This document shows positions 10,601 to 22,119 of a stretch of DNA of 64,000 bases, piece by piece (the first letter of the stretch is position 1; every line of letters begins with the position of its first letter). The translations under genes were made by a program, and so were the position numbers. The stretch is taken from positions 50,813,899-50,877,898 of the forward strand of contig CM035163.1 in assembly GCA_020205615.1 (NCBI GenBank), written 5' to 3'. The notes below the pieces were generated by a model. It did no database searches, was not told the DNA's origin, and saw only the letters and a program-made list of their open reading frames with translations. Source of the stretch: Panax quinquefolius. Taxonomy: Eukaryota; Streptophyta; Magnoliopsida; Apiales; Araliaceae.

Positions 10601-13057
10601 TGTGATGCCCCCAAAATAGGTATACAACACCCATTATGAGTCACCAAATACATGGTACAGAAAGCAAACTACAATTTTATTATTACAATTGTCGTGCAAA
10701 ATACGACAACACATGCTGTGAGTTTAAATACAAATATTGTCTTCTAGACAATATCCACACTCAAATAAGTCCTCATTACAATTATTCATACACTATTTTA
10801 CAAAAATAGTGAGGACTGCTACAAAAACTTTCTAGAACCATCACTCCATACCCCGACTAGATCCTGCTATGTTCTCACATCCTGAGAAGAGAAATGGAAT
10901 AAAAAGGAAAAGGGTGAGCTCAACTAGCCCAGTAAAGAATATTATGACTATGATAATATACAACAAATTATCGTTAGTCTTCAACAGAGAAAAATCTAAT
11001 AGAATATAATAGACAGCAAGTTTTAGATCAATATTCTGCAGCGGAAACAACAATCCATTAGAAGAGTCAAGTAGAGAATGAGTTCTACTATCTTCAAAGA
11101 TTTAAAAGTCCATCATCAATATTTTATTCCTGTAACAACAATCAATATACATCTTTAATCAAATATTCATCTTTGCATTATAGGCCAAAGATATTCATTT
11201 ATATCACCAGTTGGTCATGTTCATCTCAACACCTGTTCATCTTTGCACTACGGGCCAAAGATATTCATCAATTAATCATTCATCTTTGCACTACTGGCCA
11301 AAGATATTCAGTAATATTATCATTTAGGACTGAGGATGATGAAAAATATTTTAAAGAAAACGAATCCAGTGAGACAGAAGGACAAATATTAGGGATTCGT
11401 ATAACAGTTTATCCGAGATCAATAATACTTCATAATAACCAATTGTGAAGCAGAATTCAAAAATAAAGATCAAAACATGGATACAATCAAAGATAGTAAC
11501 CATAATGGACATCTTGGACAAAAAGGAAAAATTTCATTTTTCGGTGAATAGTGCCGTATTCGTGAATAGTGTCGTATACGTGAATAGTAACCCCGACACA
11601 AAAAGGTAGAAATTCCACAATAAAATCCATACCAATATTTCGGTATAATGATATTGAAAGAATAACATCATTACGAAAGAAAATAACATCCCTTACCTCA
11701 AAAAGACCGTACTTCTTAATGGAATACTGGATATAGTGCTGAAGGAACTTGCACCGTATAGAAATACTCAAAGTATCAAAATACTCACAAGAATACGCTC
11801 GATAATATAGAGAGAGAAAGAGAGAAAACTTGTTTCTGGTGTGATTTTCAATTCTAACTTAGCCCTCTATTTATAGGAAAATGTTAGCACGCCGAAGCAG
11901 ACTTGACCTGCTACCTGATGGCTTTACCTGCTACTATTGCCACCCACCACATTTGAAATTCAATTTGAGCACATTTCTCACCAACCAAAAGTGGGGCCCA
12001 CCAATTCTAGAATTTTCCACCAAAATGATAAATTCAGATACTTCAACAATTTCTGAACCAGTCACCTCTTAAAATTCATAAAAATCATACGTTCATTTTT
12101 AACGGTTCAAAATTTGTGGACATATACTCAACTTATATATGTATAACATATCCAAAAATCACAACGATCCAACGGTCGGATCAAAAATTATAACTCACGC
12201 AATATATCTCAAGAAAACTGGTTTGATCTTTTAATACCTCCAATCCGAAAAAATACTGATAAAAAACCTCAACATTAATTCCTTCATAACCACATAAATA
12301 AATCCATCATTTATAACCACATCAAATAAATATTTCCTTATCATATAAATCAATAATTAATTATTCATAAATAATATTACAGAATCACAATTATGACAAC
12401 CAGGCCGTTCCCAGGAAAGAGGGGGCTTTCCAATAAGGATTTCTCCTTACTGGCGCGCAATTAGGTGACCAAACCTCTCCTTGACAGAACTTTCTAGACA
12501 TTATTAATAATGCTATCTAATAATATTATTCAAATAATATGAATTATTGATCTGATAATGGGAAATACTGTGCAGTGACAATTATTAAAACAACAATAAT
12601 ATAAAAGATCAACGCAGTACAATTATTAAATCAATAAAATAAAATATTGAACAGTAACTACTATAACAATTATTGAGTAGTGCCTTATTACGTACGAATT
12701 AATAATTCAACAATACTGTGCAATACCGTGTGCTATTGTGCAACCACACGTATTACTGTATTTTAACCACCAGGTATTCCAATAGTGTTAACGGTAACAA
12801 TTATGTCGTTATTTATAAAAACTCATACTTTGTCATTTTCCTTCATCCAACCGTTTTCCATTATAGTGCCCACAAATGGCTGCACCGTCGTACGAATATT
12901 CCCCGACAACAATGAATATTTTATAACCACTTGCTTATTTTGTAAAATTTACACATTTCACCCATAACCAAAACATTATATCAAATTAACCCTTATTAAT
13001 TTAGAATAATGAATAGAGGAAAATTTAATTTTATTTATAATAAGTTGGGATCTTACA
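10601..13057 (-). repeat. Element 1, 5' LTR
   Basis: 2457-bp LTR that carries the promoter for gag-pol. Plus-strand ends are TGTGATGCCCCC and GGGATCTTACA. It matches 452-2947, with small indels (for example about 2755-2800 versus 12890-12910). Hairpin repeats lie at about 11168-11310 and the 'gtgaatagt' repeats at about 11545-11590. Confidence 0.93.
11868..11875 (-). promoter_or_regulatory. TATA box of element 1 5' LTR
   Basis: On the minus strand TCCTATAAATAGAG is a canonical TATA box. The following leader (AGCTAAGTTAGAATTGAAAA-like) is conserved in the LTR family, suggesting transcription starts about 30 bases downstream, near 11840. Confidence 0.6.
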
Positions 13058-13179
13058 AGTTTTCTTCAAGTATATCCCCGCCCTAACCGTTGGAATACTC
13101 TTCTTTTAAGGTAAGGGGTATTATTCTTTCGTATTCATGACGAGAGTTATTTTCTTTCAATACTTGTAAGGGTTGTTAT

Positions 13180-13590
13180 TCTATTTTTAATTATTATGTT
13201 GGAATAACCTGTCTATGCGAAGTACCGCATACATGGTGAAATTCTTCTGTCATTCCATTCTTTATTATTCTGTTGGAATAACCTATCTGTGCGGTCTATC
13301 GCATGCCTGGTGAAATCTGTTGTTATTCCATTATTTATTATTCTATTGGAACATCTTGTCTGTGCGGATTACGCATGACCTAGTTCCATTCTTTATTATT
13401 ATTCATTGGAACATCCGCTCATGCGGATGCGGATTACGCATGACTGGTTCCATTCTTTATTATTATTCGTTGGGAATAACTTGTCATGCGTGCGGTCTAT
13501 CGCATGCATGGTGAATTCTTACGTTATTCCATTCTTTATTATTACGTTAAAATGATCATCTCGTGGATTACCGCATGGTGGGTGAAAATC
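13180..13590 (+). repeat. Tandem array, about 65-72 bp units (LTR A)
   Basis: About six diverged copies of a unit containing the inverted repeat TTATTCCA ... TGGAATAA around TTCTTTATTATT, followed by a variable part with 'tgcg..atta/tcgca' motifs. The same array occurs in both LTRs of element 3 (22120-22710 and 28975-29443) and in the solo LTR at 45052 (46680-47140, inverted). Element 1 LTRs and the 57244 LTR lack it. Confidence 0.85.
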
Positions 13591-14424
13591 CATTTGCGGT
13601 TTCGTAATTTTTCGAAACCTCAAAAAATTTCGGAAAAATTTGAAATGATAATTTGATGAGTTTTCTATATTGTGTCCAAAATGGCGATTTTTGGATGTAT
13701 AGATTAAGAGTTATGAATTTTATGGGAAAAGACTATTTTAAAAGTAAACCCTTATAATTCCTTGTGGTTAACTCTAAAATTGGTGAAATTTTTATTGGGA
13801 GTACATGTATATAACAGAAATATACCGTATAAATTTTGGAATTTTTGGACAAAAGTATAGTTTATAAAAAATGTCTAAATATTAGGCAATGTTGGCCATA
13901 TGAAAAATAGTAAATGAATTTTTAGAATTCCGAGAAAAAATATATGTTTAATATGAGACTATATTATGCTAAATCTCATAAAAGAAATATTTTTGGGACT
14001 GATTTGGTATTTTTCATGCAAATGAACTAGTTATGAGTAAATGAATTAAATATGTTATGTGAAGTAATAACATTGGAAAATAGAATTTTATGGTTTGGAA
14101 ATCCTATATAAGGTATATGCAGATTTGTGATGAGAGTTTTGGTTATTGATAATGAAATCTTATGAGTTTGGCATTTTAGGATGATTAAATGCATTAATTA
14201 GTAAAGTGTAAACAATTAAAATAAATTGTTTATAAGTTTAAGAAATGATTAAAATATTATTATAATATTAATGATATTAGATTATGAGATTATTAAGTGA
14301 TTGATAACATTTGGTTATTATTGAACACTGGATAAATTGTATTATAAATGTTTAATATTTATCCTTTATCTCATTTGATTGATTCTTTATATCATTGTCA
14401 TTATCCTCATGCTTATATTATGAT

Positions 14425-15180
14425 GAAAGTCATATGTGGCCTGTAGTGCATAGATGGACTTGGTATGATTATGACCAGGGATTATTCGGTATAATCATAA
14501 CCGTAATGTTACAAATGATGTGGTAAAAGTCCTCATTGGTCTGTAGTGCATTAATGGACAGTTTTTGGTATGATTATGGCCATGGATTCTCTTCGACCAA
14601 GGGTGCAAAGATGAATTGTTTTATGGTATGATCATGACCATTGATGAAAACACGATTATCTTTGGCCCGTACTGCATAGATAATTCGTGGTCGTGATATT
14701 AACGAATATCCTTGGCCTGTAGTGCAGGGATAATTTGATGATGTGGATTAATTATTGAGCTGAGTCTCAGCAATGATATATTAATTCATGGATGTGATAA
14801 TAATGAATATCCTTGGCCCGTAGTGCATGGATAATTCATGGATGTGATATTAACGAATATCCTTGGCCGTAGTGCAGGGGTGATTCGATGATGTGGATTA
14901 TTTATTAAGCTGAGCCTCAGCGATAAAATAACTATAATAAACTTTTAAATTCGTAGAAGATAGTAGATATCATGCTCTACTTGACTCTTTTAAAATGCAG
15001 CTGTATGTCTTCGGCCTGTAGTGCAAAGATGAAATGATAATAAATATCTTTGGCCCATAGTGCAAAGATGAATTTATTAAGTATGATTATAAACATGAAC
15101 TGTGATTTGGTATAACCATGATCTTTGATGTTTCAGGTAAAGATAGGTGATGAAAATTATCTTCGTCCTGGGTGCAAAGA
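14425..15180 (+). repeat. Dispersed hairpin repeats with GGCCYGTAGTGC loop (LTR A)
   Basis: About ten copies of a roughly 25-bp inverted repeat, such as ATCTTTGGCCCGTACTGCATAGAT (two half-stems around a conserved GGCCCGTAGTGC-like loop), at irregular spacing. Copies near 14430, 14531, 14652, 14707, 14808, 14859, 15006, 15046 and 15158 are clear. Element 1 LTRs have three copies, the 4021 solo LTR four, and element 3 about three. Confidence 0.75.
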
Positions 15181-15713
15181 GGAATTTAGAATCACAATTA
15201 TGATTATGAGTTATTCATATGATTGTGAAAAGGAACTGTTGATTGATGTTGCAGGGATAAAACAATGTTGGTGGACTTTTAACGTGGAAAAAATAATAGA
15301 CTTTATGGTCTATTTGACTCTTCTAATGGATTGCTCGTTCCACTACAACTATGGTTGAAAAGTTTTATCATCTACCATATGTTCTAAATCTCTGATTTAT
15401 TACTGATGAAGGCTATTGATATCTTAATTATCTTTAGTCACGATATTCTTTACTGGGCTATTTGTGCTCACCCTTTTGCTTCACAATTCCTTTCAGGTAA
15501 TAATAGTGTAGCTGGGTTGAGCAGGGATAACAGGGGAATAGAACGGTGGTCTATAGCTGTTGAGGTTCTCCCTAAATAGTATGGAAATAATTTTATTGAG
15601 AACTTTATATAAGTATGTCGTATTGTATACACCATTTGATATTTAATTTTGGTGAACCGAATAGGGTGAGGTGAACCCAACTTTGGAAGGGTGTTTTGCT
15701 ACTATCATACAAG

Positions 15714-16064
15714 ATGTCTAATGACATACAACATCGTGTTATCATAAGACAGGGTTGTGCACATCCACTTGTTGAGTATATTTACGAGTACTACCTATAT
15801 AATCTTGGAGTTTGGTTAAAATATAGTTCTCAATTGCAGACAGTGGAGATAGTTATATATCAAGAGAAGACTCACCATTGGAAGGAACATGATAGTAATC
15901 TTCTCATTTTTCTTTGGGGCCTATTGGGTCAACCAAGGATAATTCTGTGGACATATGATATTTATCATAACCTAGACGCATGGCCTCCCATGTACGAAGG
16001 TTTCCTTGAGCACTTCCCAAAGATTTTAATTTTTAAAACAGTTTTTGACTGTACCTTTATGTAA
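15714..16064 (+). CDS. Unrecognised open reading frame inside LTR A
   Basis: ATG at 15714 (MSNDIQHRVIIRQ) to the stop at 16064, about 116 residues (an upstream ATG at 15696 adds six). The composition looks protein-like: balanced hydrophobic and charged residues, many W, Y and H, and segments such as HPLVEYIYEYYLYNLGVWLK and FLWGLLGQPRIILW. The surrounding stretch of about 490 bp (roughly 15610-16105) is absent from the LTRs of element 3 at the matching place, so it seems to be an insertion or captured sequence. I do not recognise a family, and there is no evidence for expression. Confidence 0.4.
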   Translation: MSNDIQHRVIIRQGCAHPLVEYIYEYYLYNLGVWLKYSSQLQTVEIVIYQEKTHHWKEHDSNLLIFLWGLLGQPRIILWTYDIYHNLDAWPPMYEGFLEHFPKILIFKTVFDCTFM

Positions 16065-16222
16065 GGTGCAATTGTGACATGAGTCAGAGTTGGTATATAT
16101 ATTTGTATTGAAACTCACAGTGTCGTCATATTTTGCACGACAGTTGTATAATTGAAGTTTTCAGTAGTGTATTTTATGGCGACTCAAGATGGGTGATGTA
16201 TACCTATTTTGGGGGCGTCACA

Positions 16223-17744
16223 TATACCACGATCCTGTCGGAGTTACTGCCAACAGTATGTATTGTCAGGGCTGACCTTCGCTGATGTGTGTATCACCAG
16301 ATAGATCCCTGTTGGGCAAACTATCAAGGCTGCTTAACGTTCATTGATGTGTGTATCAATGGTTTCATTGCGTTGTGACCCCCGCTGGGGAAGGTTGTGG
16401 ATAAATGCACTGATGGATGATATCATCAAATGGCCTCCGATGCTTCGATGGGTTTACTTGCCATCGGTTGAAATGACGTCAAGGCTGCTTGACCTTCATT
16501 TACACGTACATCAATGGTTGAATTACGTTGTAACCCTAGCCGGGGATTCGTTCATAGACAAATAATGCGTTGTAACCCCCGTGAAGGATACGTGGATGAG
16601 TGAAAGTCTACGTTGTGACCCCCACCGGGGATACTTTATTAATGATCAAAATCGGCGTTGTGACCCCGTAATGGGAAGGCGTCTTTAGGGTTACAACCAC
16701 AGATTTACAAGACCGAGAACACATGTGAGGTATTCTGAAAACATGATTTGTAAAAGCTGAGGTCAGTAGTATAGTATACCTTGCATTCCAGCGAATACTA
16801 ATGAGTGACATGTGAAGCCAAAGTTTGGCTCGTGAAAACCAAGATTTCATGCTACTCCGCTCAATCGTGTAGCGTTTTTATTCCTAATTTGGCATTTTTA
16901 GCTTGTGAAACCTCCTTTGCAACTCGAACTTAACTGAGCCGGAGGGGTGGGACCCATATAGGGGTGCCGCAGGTACACCTATGGCAGCTGTAGGTGGACC
17001 TGCGGCCAACCGTGGCTATGTAAGGCTTGTGGGTTGCTTTTATAAGTCACTTTCAAGCTGCACCGTGAAGGAAATCCGAGAGCTCTTATTCATATTTGCT
17101 GAGTTCGGGCGACTTTCTGCAAATTTTGCTACCGTAAAAGTGTTCTACACTGTCCTGGTAACATATGCATGTATTCTTTTCTAGTTTCTATCCGTTGGAA
17201 AATGACTTATGACATGAAATGCATTTAAACACATAGTAGTGAATATGCATGCTGATATGACTTGATAAAAAATATTCAACACAGTAAATGTTAGTATTAA
17301 ACCATGCTGAACATAATGATGTGAAAAAAATTTGACTTTTGAAACAGTCAAATTGGCACCTTTTACTGTCATTTCGTATTCTATTTGAGGACAAATGAGT
17401 AAAGGTAGAAAAACAAAATAATCCTGGTAATTAGACTACCCTTACAATTTTTTTACTGTGATATATTAATGCATGTAGGATGTATATGACTGTGGGTAGG
17501 TGTGCTACTGAATGGCCACCTAGTCATGCATGTGTGTGTGTGGGTAGTCCTATTTACAAAGGGGACTATGGCAAAATTGTCCAAAATGTAGGCATTGGGT
17601 AGTCATGCATTTTAACTCTACTGTAGACGTATGTTAAAATAATTCATGCATGCATGTAGTCATAAAAATGCATTTTGAAAAGCTTCAGATAAGAATTTAC
17701 CACACCCTTTCTGAGGTGATTTGGAGTCTTGTTGTCCAGATATT
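16223..17744. other. Non-coding 3' region of the Tat/Ogre element, upstream of antisense gene 1
   Basis: No convincing gene. It holds a set of five short repeats (see 16371-16680), then unremarkable sequence with short open frames. It would act as the 5' flank of the plus-strand antisense gene starting at 17745, so a promoter may be here, but I cannot point to a clear TATA box and start site. Confidence 0.5.
16371..16680 (+). repeat. Five CGTTGTRACCCC ... GGGGA repeats
   Basis: Copies start near 16371, 16526, 16567, 16611 and 16656. Each reads CGTTGTGACCCC or CGTTGTAACCC, followed within a few bases by a GGGGA or GGGAA run, so a CCCC/GGGG stem can form. Between copies, 'caaggctgctt..ccttcatt.atgt' blocks also repeat (16325-16520). 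The function is unknown. Confidence 0.7.
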
Positions 17745-19637
17745 ATGGATCCGGATCAGCCGAGTAGTTCCCGTAGGACCACTTCTGGTGTACGGAGAAG
17801 GGCTTTCAAAGTGCCTCAACCCCGTTCTGTTAGACAGCCTCGTCGTTCGGTGGAGGTGGTGATACGTCCTATCCAGGTTGAAGTGTCTGGCATCGAGGAC
17901 GAGGAGGAGGATGTTCCGGCCATGGACCCGCTCTCTCTCGCACGTGTTCCCCTATAGGATTTGCTGTGTATTCGGTGGTGACTCGAGCTTTGGCGACTTG
18001 AGTCGACACCCTTCAGTTTACCTGCACACAAATGAGGTATAAAGTTAGTTCTTAATCTTCCTTATTTCCTATTGATGAAGAGTCAAGGATTCTGATGTTG
18101 ATCTGCATTTGATATAGGTTCCCAGATTTACACAGCCTCGAGGGAATTGGTTCAGCATCCAATCTATGTATCAGGCTTTGCATGATGACTATAGAGCGAT
18201 TGTACATGGCTGGGGATTCAGGACGTTCTTTTCCATTCTTCCCCGTCGTTGTCCTTGGGGTTACCTCAGGGCATTGTTTGAGCGCTGGTTTCACCTGACT
18301 CAGTCACTCCATTTGCTGGACTGTGAGGTGATGATGACGCCGATGGATTGGCGGTTTATCACAGGTATGAAGTTTGGAGGAGCGTCAGTGCCTTGTATGG
18401 CGGATATCACCCCTACTACCGTCAGATCCTTGTTAGGAGTTTCGGCGAAGGCGCTCAAGGGCAGGACTGTTCATGCAGGTCTTTTGAGCGTAGATGCTAT
18501 GAGCGGGCTATTAAGTGAACCCATACCCGATGATGTGAGAGTCAGGGATTGCATTCTTCGATGATTGTTCCTGATGATCATTAGGTGCTACTTCATAGCA
18601 GATAACTCTTCTACGTTGTCCTTCGCTTTGATCAGCGCCAGTCGACACGTGGACCGTATAGGAGAGTATGATTGGGGTTCCTACACCTTCGCCTACTTCA
18701 TCAGGGGAATGCGCATGCACTCGCAGGGCTTGACCGAGGCTTGGTTAGGATTCTACCCGTTTCTGCTGGTGAGTATTTCTCTTGTCTTTTCCCATGTATA
18801 GGTTAAGAATGTTAACTGACAACAGATGTTTGCCTTTGTGTTGGCAGTTTTGGGCCTATGAGAGGCTCCCATGTTTACGTCCTGTGAGTGTGTTGCTGAG
18901 GGTTTTACTCATTGTCGCCTACAGTTGGAGTTGTTGATAGTGAATGTCATCACGTGGGTTCCCTACTCTGGGGGAGTATTTGAGCATTGGATTTGAGGAT
19001 GGGTACCCGACTGGTGTCGAGCACGTGATTTCCACCCCTAGGATTCCTCTCTTTACAGATGGAGGATGGGAGCTCTACTTAAGAGAGCATGCTAGCAGGA
19101 GCACTACAGGAGAGATTCACATGCCGATCTTGCCTCCTGCCAGGCGTTATTGGCCTATTTCGCAGTCACCCATCATTGATATCCCATTGTTGGGGATTGA
19201 CAGTTTCACATTATCACAGGTCCTCTGACTCGTGAGGAGATGTTCCAAGATTGGTGGTTCCTCGCACCATTGGAGCCCCGACCCCGCGCCACTCAGTTTA
19301 TGGGGATATGGTTCCAGGATCCGTGATGATGACGGATTGGCTAGCTTTGTGTCCGAGATCCCACTCATTTGACACAGATTGATGATCGACCCGGTAGTAG
19401 TTAGGCAAGGCACATTTCTTTATCCGACACTTGGGTAGAGATCCTTCAGAGGTAGATACTTTTGATCCTTCCAGCTCTGGTGCTGGCCCCTCAGGTGACC
19501 CATATGGTTTTTTCGGTGCAGATCCTCTCTTATATAGGCCTAACATCCCTGTGGATAGAGATCCAATGACTCAGGAGGGGTTACATCAGGTGGACAGGAT
19601 TGATGATGTAGATATTGACACCATTGTCTTCTTCTGA
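17745..19637 (+). pseudogene. Antisense gene 1 of the Tat/Ogre element: plant-mobile-domain-like protein (decayed)
   Basis: Starts MDPDQPSSSRRTTSG, an acidic/basic N-terminal tail to 17957. The next coding block is 18118-18564 (GWGFRTFF, LHLLDCEVMMTPMDWRFITG) and then 18600-18768 (GEYDWGSYTFAYFIRGMRMH). A GT-AG intron (18769-18847) follows, then FWAYERLPCLRP. These are the landmark motifs of plant mobile domain (PMD, Aminotransferase-like) proteins: a TP-D-ITG step, a Y-WG motif and a W-YE-P-RP motif. Later blocks (18944-19228, 19431-19637) are serine/proline-rich and end with stops between them. Stops at about 17957, 18564 and 19228 may mark introns or decay. Extra antisense ORFs between integrase and 3' LTR are known in Tat-lineage elements. 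Confidence 0.65.
18769..18847 (+). other. Probable 79-bp spliceosomal intron in antisense gene 1
   Basis: Donor CTG/GTGAGTATTT at 18769 and acceptor TTTGTGTTGGCAG/TTTTGGG at 18847. Splicing joins the hydrophobic PFLL end of one block to the WAYERLP block, as in intact PMD proteins, where a leucine-rich helix runs into W-WE-P. The donor agrees with the plant consensus GTGAGT, and the intron is T-rich. Confidence 0.6.
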
Positions 19638-19644
19638 TGTATAT

Positions 19645-19755
19645 TCTTGTTATCTCTTTTGATAGGCCTCTGTTAGACATTGGGTAGCTTCGCCCCATTC
19701 TCGTTATATCTTTTGATAGGCCTCTCTTAGTTGTAGGGCAATTTTGCCCCATTTC
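19645..19755 (+). repeat. Direct duplication, about 58 bp
   Basis: Two copies of a block reading 'tgttatctcttttgataggcctct(g/c)ttag' followed by 'attttgccccatt'-like sequence lie just after the stop of antisense gene 1. They are 3'-flank sequence, without coding potential. Confidence 0.7.
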
Positions 19756-20093
19756 CTTGTATTTTAGCTGTATAGAGATGTATTAGATGATGATATACTT
19801 AGGAATATATGTACAATTTTCCATTCCCTATATCATATTGCCATCTATTGTATTATGCATGTTATTATGTTATGCATATGTATGTATGTCCAGAGATATT
19901 CAGCATTGACCCCTGGATGGTCTTATGATACGGCCCGTACAGATGTCTTCTTTGATAGTTAGCCGTATTGATCATACCCCACCATTATTGGTGGCATCTG
20001 GTATGCGATCGTGGTATGCTAGCATGTCACCATCAGACAGGGTGACTGTAGATCATCTGTTGTAGCATACTATGACCCTGTTGATGTTTCAGG

Positions 20094-20761
20094 TTCCCAC
20101 AGGATTCGTGGAGGGCATGCTGGAGCACTGGGTATCGGAGAGGCAGGTTTTTCGATTTGGGACCCAGAAGTTGACTCCTACTCTGGAGAAGTATGCACAT
20201 TTGACGATGCTGCCATTGGACAGACCTTACGTGCATATGGCAATTGGAGACATGAGTAGGCAGTTCATGACCCTTATTGGCTTGAGGCATACGGTGGTGC
20301 AGATTGAGCTCACATCTGGCCACGTGATATCCCATCGTTTTCTATTTGATAGGCTCAGAGGATAATTATGCACGGCATTTCGGGGATTTCACCACACCGG
20401 AGGATCATTGGCGTTTGGCCAGAGTAGATGTACTGCTATTGTGCGTACTGTCATATGTCTACATGCCATAGTACATGGATGAGTTGGACATAGGAGTCAT
20501 CATGGCAGTGAGAGCTCTTAGGGAGGGTCACACCATCATACTGATGATTATGGCAGAGACTCTGAGGTCGGCCACATACTGCTGCACTTATCCGAAGGGA
20601 GTGTTTACAGGCAGCTCGGTCATGGTGTACGTGTGGTTTATGTCAAATTTGAGACCGATTGGCACTTTCAGACAGCATGGGTATTATTTCACCCACGATA
20701 TAGCCATGTCATACTTCTTTCAGCCTGCGGAGTGTATAGATGCTGTATCTTGGTCAGCTTT
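20094..20761 (+). pseudogene. Antisense gene 2, first part: DUF7745-like protein (interrupted)
   Basis: The coding block begins after an acceptor-like TTTCAG at 20093 (VPTGFVEGMLEHWV). Key motifs are FGTQKLTPTLEKYAHLTMLP, then after a one-base frameshift near 20360 the block DHWRLARVDVLLLC, and MDELDIGVIMAVRAL ... MIMAETLRSATYCC with FTGSSVMVYVW. The LTPTLEEYA-type motif and the MAETLRS step resemble DUF7745 proteins, which are widespread in plant genomes and linked with retroelements. The frame is cut at 20761 by the LTR of element 3; the C-terminal part resumes beyond the insertion (30094-30747). Confidence 0.6.
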
Positions 20762-21953
20762 TGTGAGACCCCAGATTTTATGAATAAAGATTTAAATTTC
20801 TTGAAATATTTTTTTGAATAATAAGGTGTGGATTTGATATAATGTTATAGTTGTGGGTAATATTTATAAATTTTGCAAAGTAAGCAAGTGGTTATATAAT
20901 ATTCGATTGGTCGGGGAATATTCGTTTAACAGGGAATATTGACGACCAGCATAATCATTAGTGGACCCCTCATAACGAAAGTATTGTCGTAGTTAGAAAA
21001 TGATAGAATTGTCATTTTATAAAAACAACGACGAAAGTGTTGAGATTAAAGCGTTGAACTACCCAAGTAGTAAAAAGTAATGCGATGTCTGGCGTGGTTG
21101 CGTAGTAGTACCACGGTATTGGTTATTGATGCTTACGTGATAAGTCACTCGGTTATACTCGAGATATTGCTACGAAGAATTGCTTTGCATCATATCTCTC
21201 ATATTATTGATTCAATTATTGTCACAGTATCATCTGCATAATATGTTATATTATTAAATCAATAATTGAGACGACAAAGTTATTCATATTATTAAATTGC
21301 AATATTTACAATGTCAGAAGTTCATCGAGGAGATGTTTGGTCATCTAATCAATTGCGCTAATAAGGAGAAATCCTTATCGAAAAGCCCCCTCTTTCCTGG
21401 GAACGACTTGGTTGTTAAATACTGTGAGTTATAATATTAATGATGAATAAGTTCGTGTTGATTAAAGATAAAATTGATAGTTCCATTGTGTTAGAATTAT
21501 TAGTGTTAGTGGAAATCGACATTTATTTCAATATTAATTGATGTCTCGGAAGTTATCTTGACGATAATGGGTAATTAACTTAGGATAAATGAGCAATTAA
21601 TTGCTATTAATTCACATGATTATAACTATTTGTTCACATGTGTGTACTATTGATTCACATTCTTATACTATTAGGGGAATTGGTGCAATATTGATAATAC
21701 TTGCATGACTAAGTTAAAAATGGAGGTATAGATGGAGGTACTATACTATAATTCATATTTTCACATGATTATAACTATTGATTCACATGATTGAACTATT
21801 GATTCACATTATTTACTATTAGGGGAGGTGGTGCAAGTTTGATAATACTTGCAGGACTAAATTAAAAATGAAAGAAAAGTTGAAAGTATTGAACTGTAAT
21901 ATTTCGAGCCCCAAAACGTGCAATTATCGAAACTATATTTTCCTATAAATAGA

Positions 21954-21961
21954 AGCTCATT
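21954..21961 (+). promoter_or_regulatory. TATA box of element 3 5' LTR
   Basis: TTTTCCTATAAATAGAAGC: TATAAATA with the family's TCC prefix. The 3' LTR has the same box near 28797, while the solo LTR at 45052 has lost it by a local deletion. Confidence 0.65.
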
Positions 21962-22119
21962 CTTCCTTCATTTCTCATCAATTTGCTAAAGCTATAGAGC
22001 AATTATTATAGAGAGAAATTATAGAGAGAAAGAAGAAGAGAAATCTGCTACCTCTCTACTCCAGTATCAAGTTTCTTTCTAAGGTAAGGGGTATTATTTC
22101 TTTCGTATTCATAAAGAGA

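Larger units (their letters stand above)
452..13057 (-). mobile_element. Element 1: full-length Del/Tekay-type chromovirus (Ty3/gypsy), minus strand
   Basis: This is a complete LTR retrotransposon read right to left. The 5' LTR is 10601-13057, the primer site 10587-10598, gag-pol 10431-2959, the polypurine tract 2960-2948 and the 3' LTR 2947-452. The 5-bp target duplication AGTTT flanks it (447-451 and 13058-13062). Gag with two zinc knuckles, protease, RT, RNase H, integrase and a C-terminal chromodomain are in chromovirus order, and the long LTRs (about 2.5 kb) fit the Del/Tekay lineage. The two LTRs differ by a few percent, mostly transitions (5 in the first about 120 bases). Numerous stops and frameshifts make it non-functional. 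A solo LTR (4021-6829) is inserted in its integrase gene, and the element itself lies inside LTR A. Confidence 0.93.
13063..16222 (+). mobile_element. LTR A, right part, ending GGGGGCGTCACA
   Basis: The LTR interrupted at 451 resumes here. It ends with the family block GGCGACTCAAGATGGGTGATG and TATTTTGGGGGCGTCACA at 16222. No primer site follows, so it is a 3' LTR or solo LTR; the next five bases (TATAC) would be its target duplication, but the other copy is left of the window. It contains a tandem array with about 70-bp units (13180-13590), about ten hairpin repeats (14425-15180) and an insertion with a 117-codon reading frame (15714-16064) not found in the sister LTRs. Confidence 0.88.

Noticed and set aside
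16223..17744. 3' LTR of the Tat/Ogre element
   Set aside because: I looked for its diagnostic ends (TGTCGACGTCGGG and GTGTCTACA) and the TA-rich middle seen at 50575-53217; none is present here.
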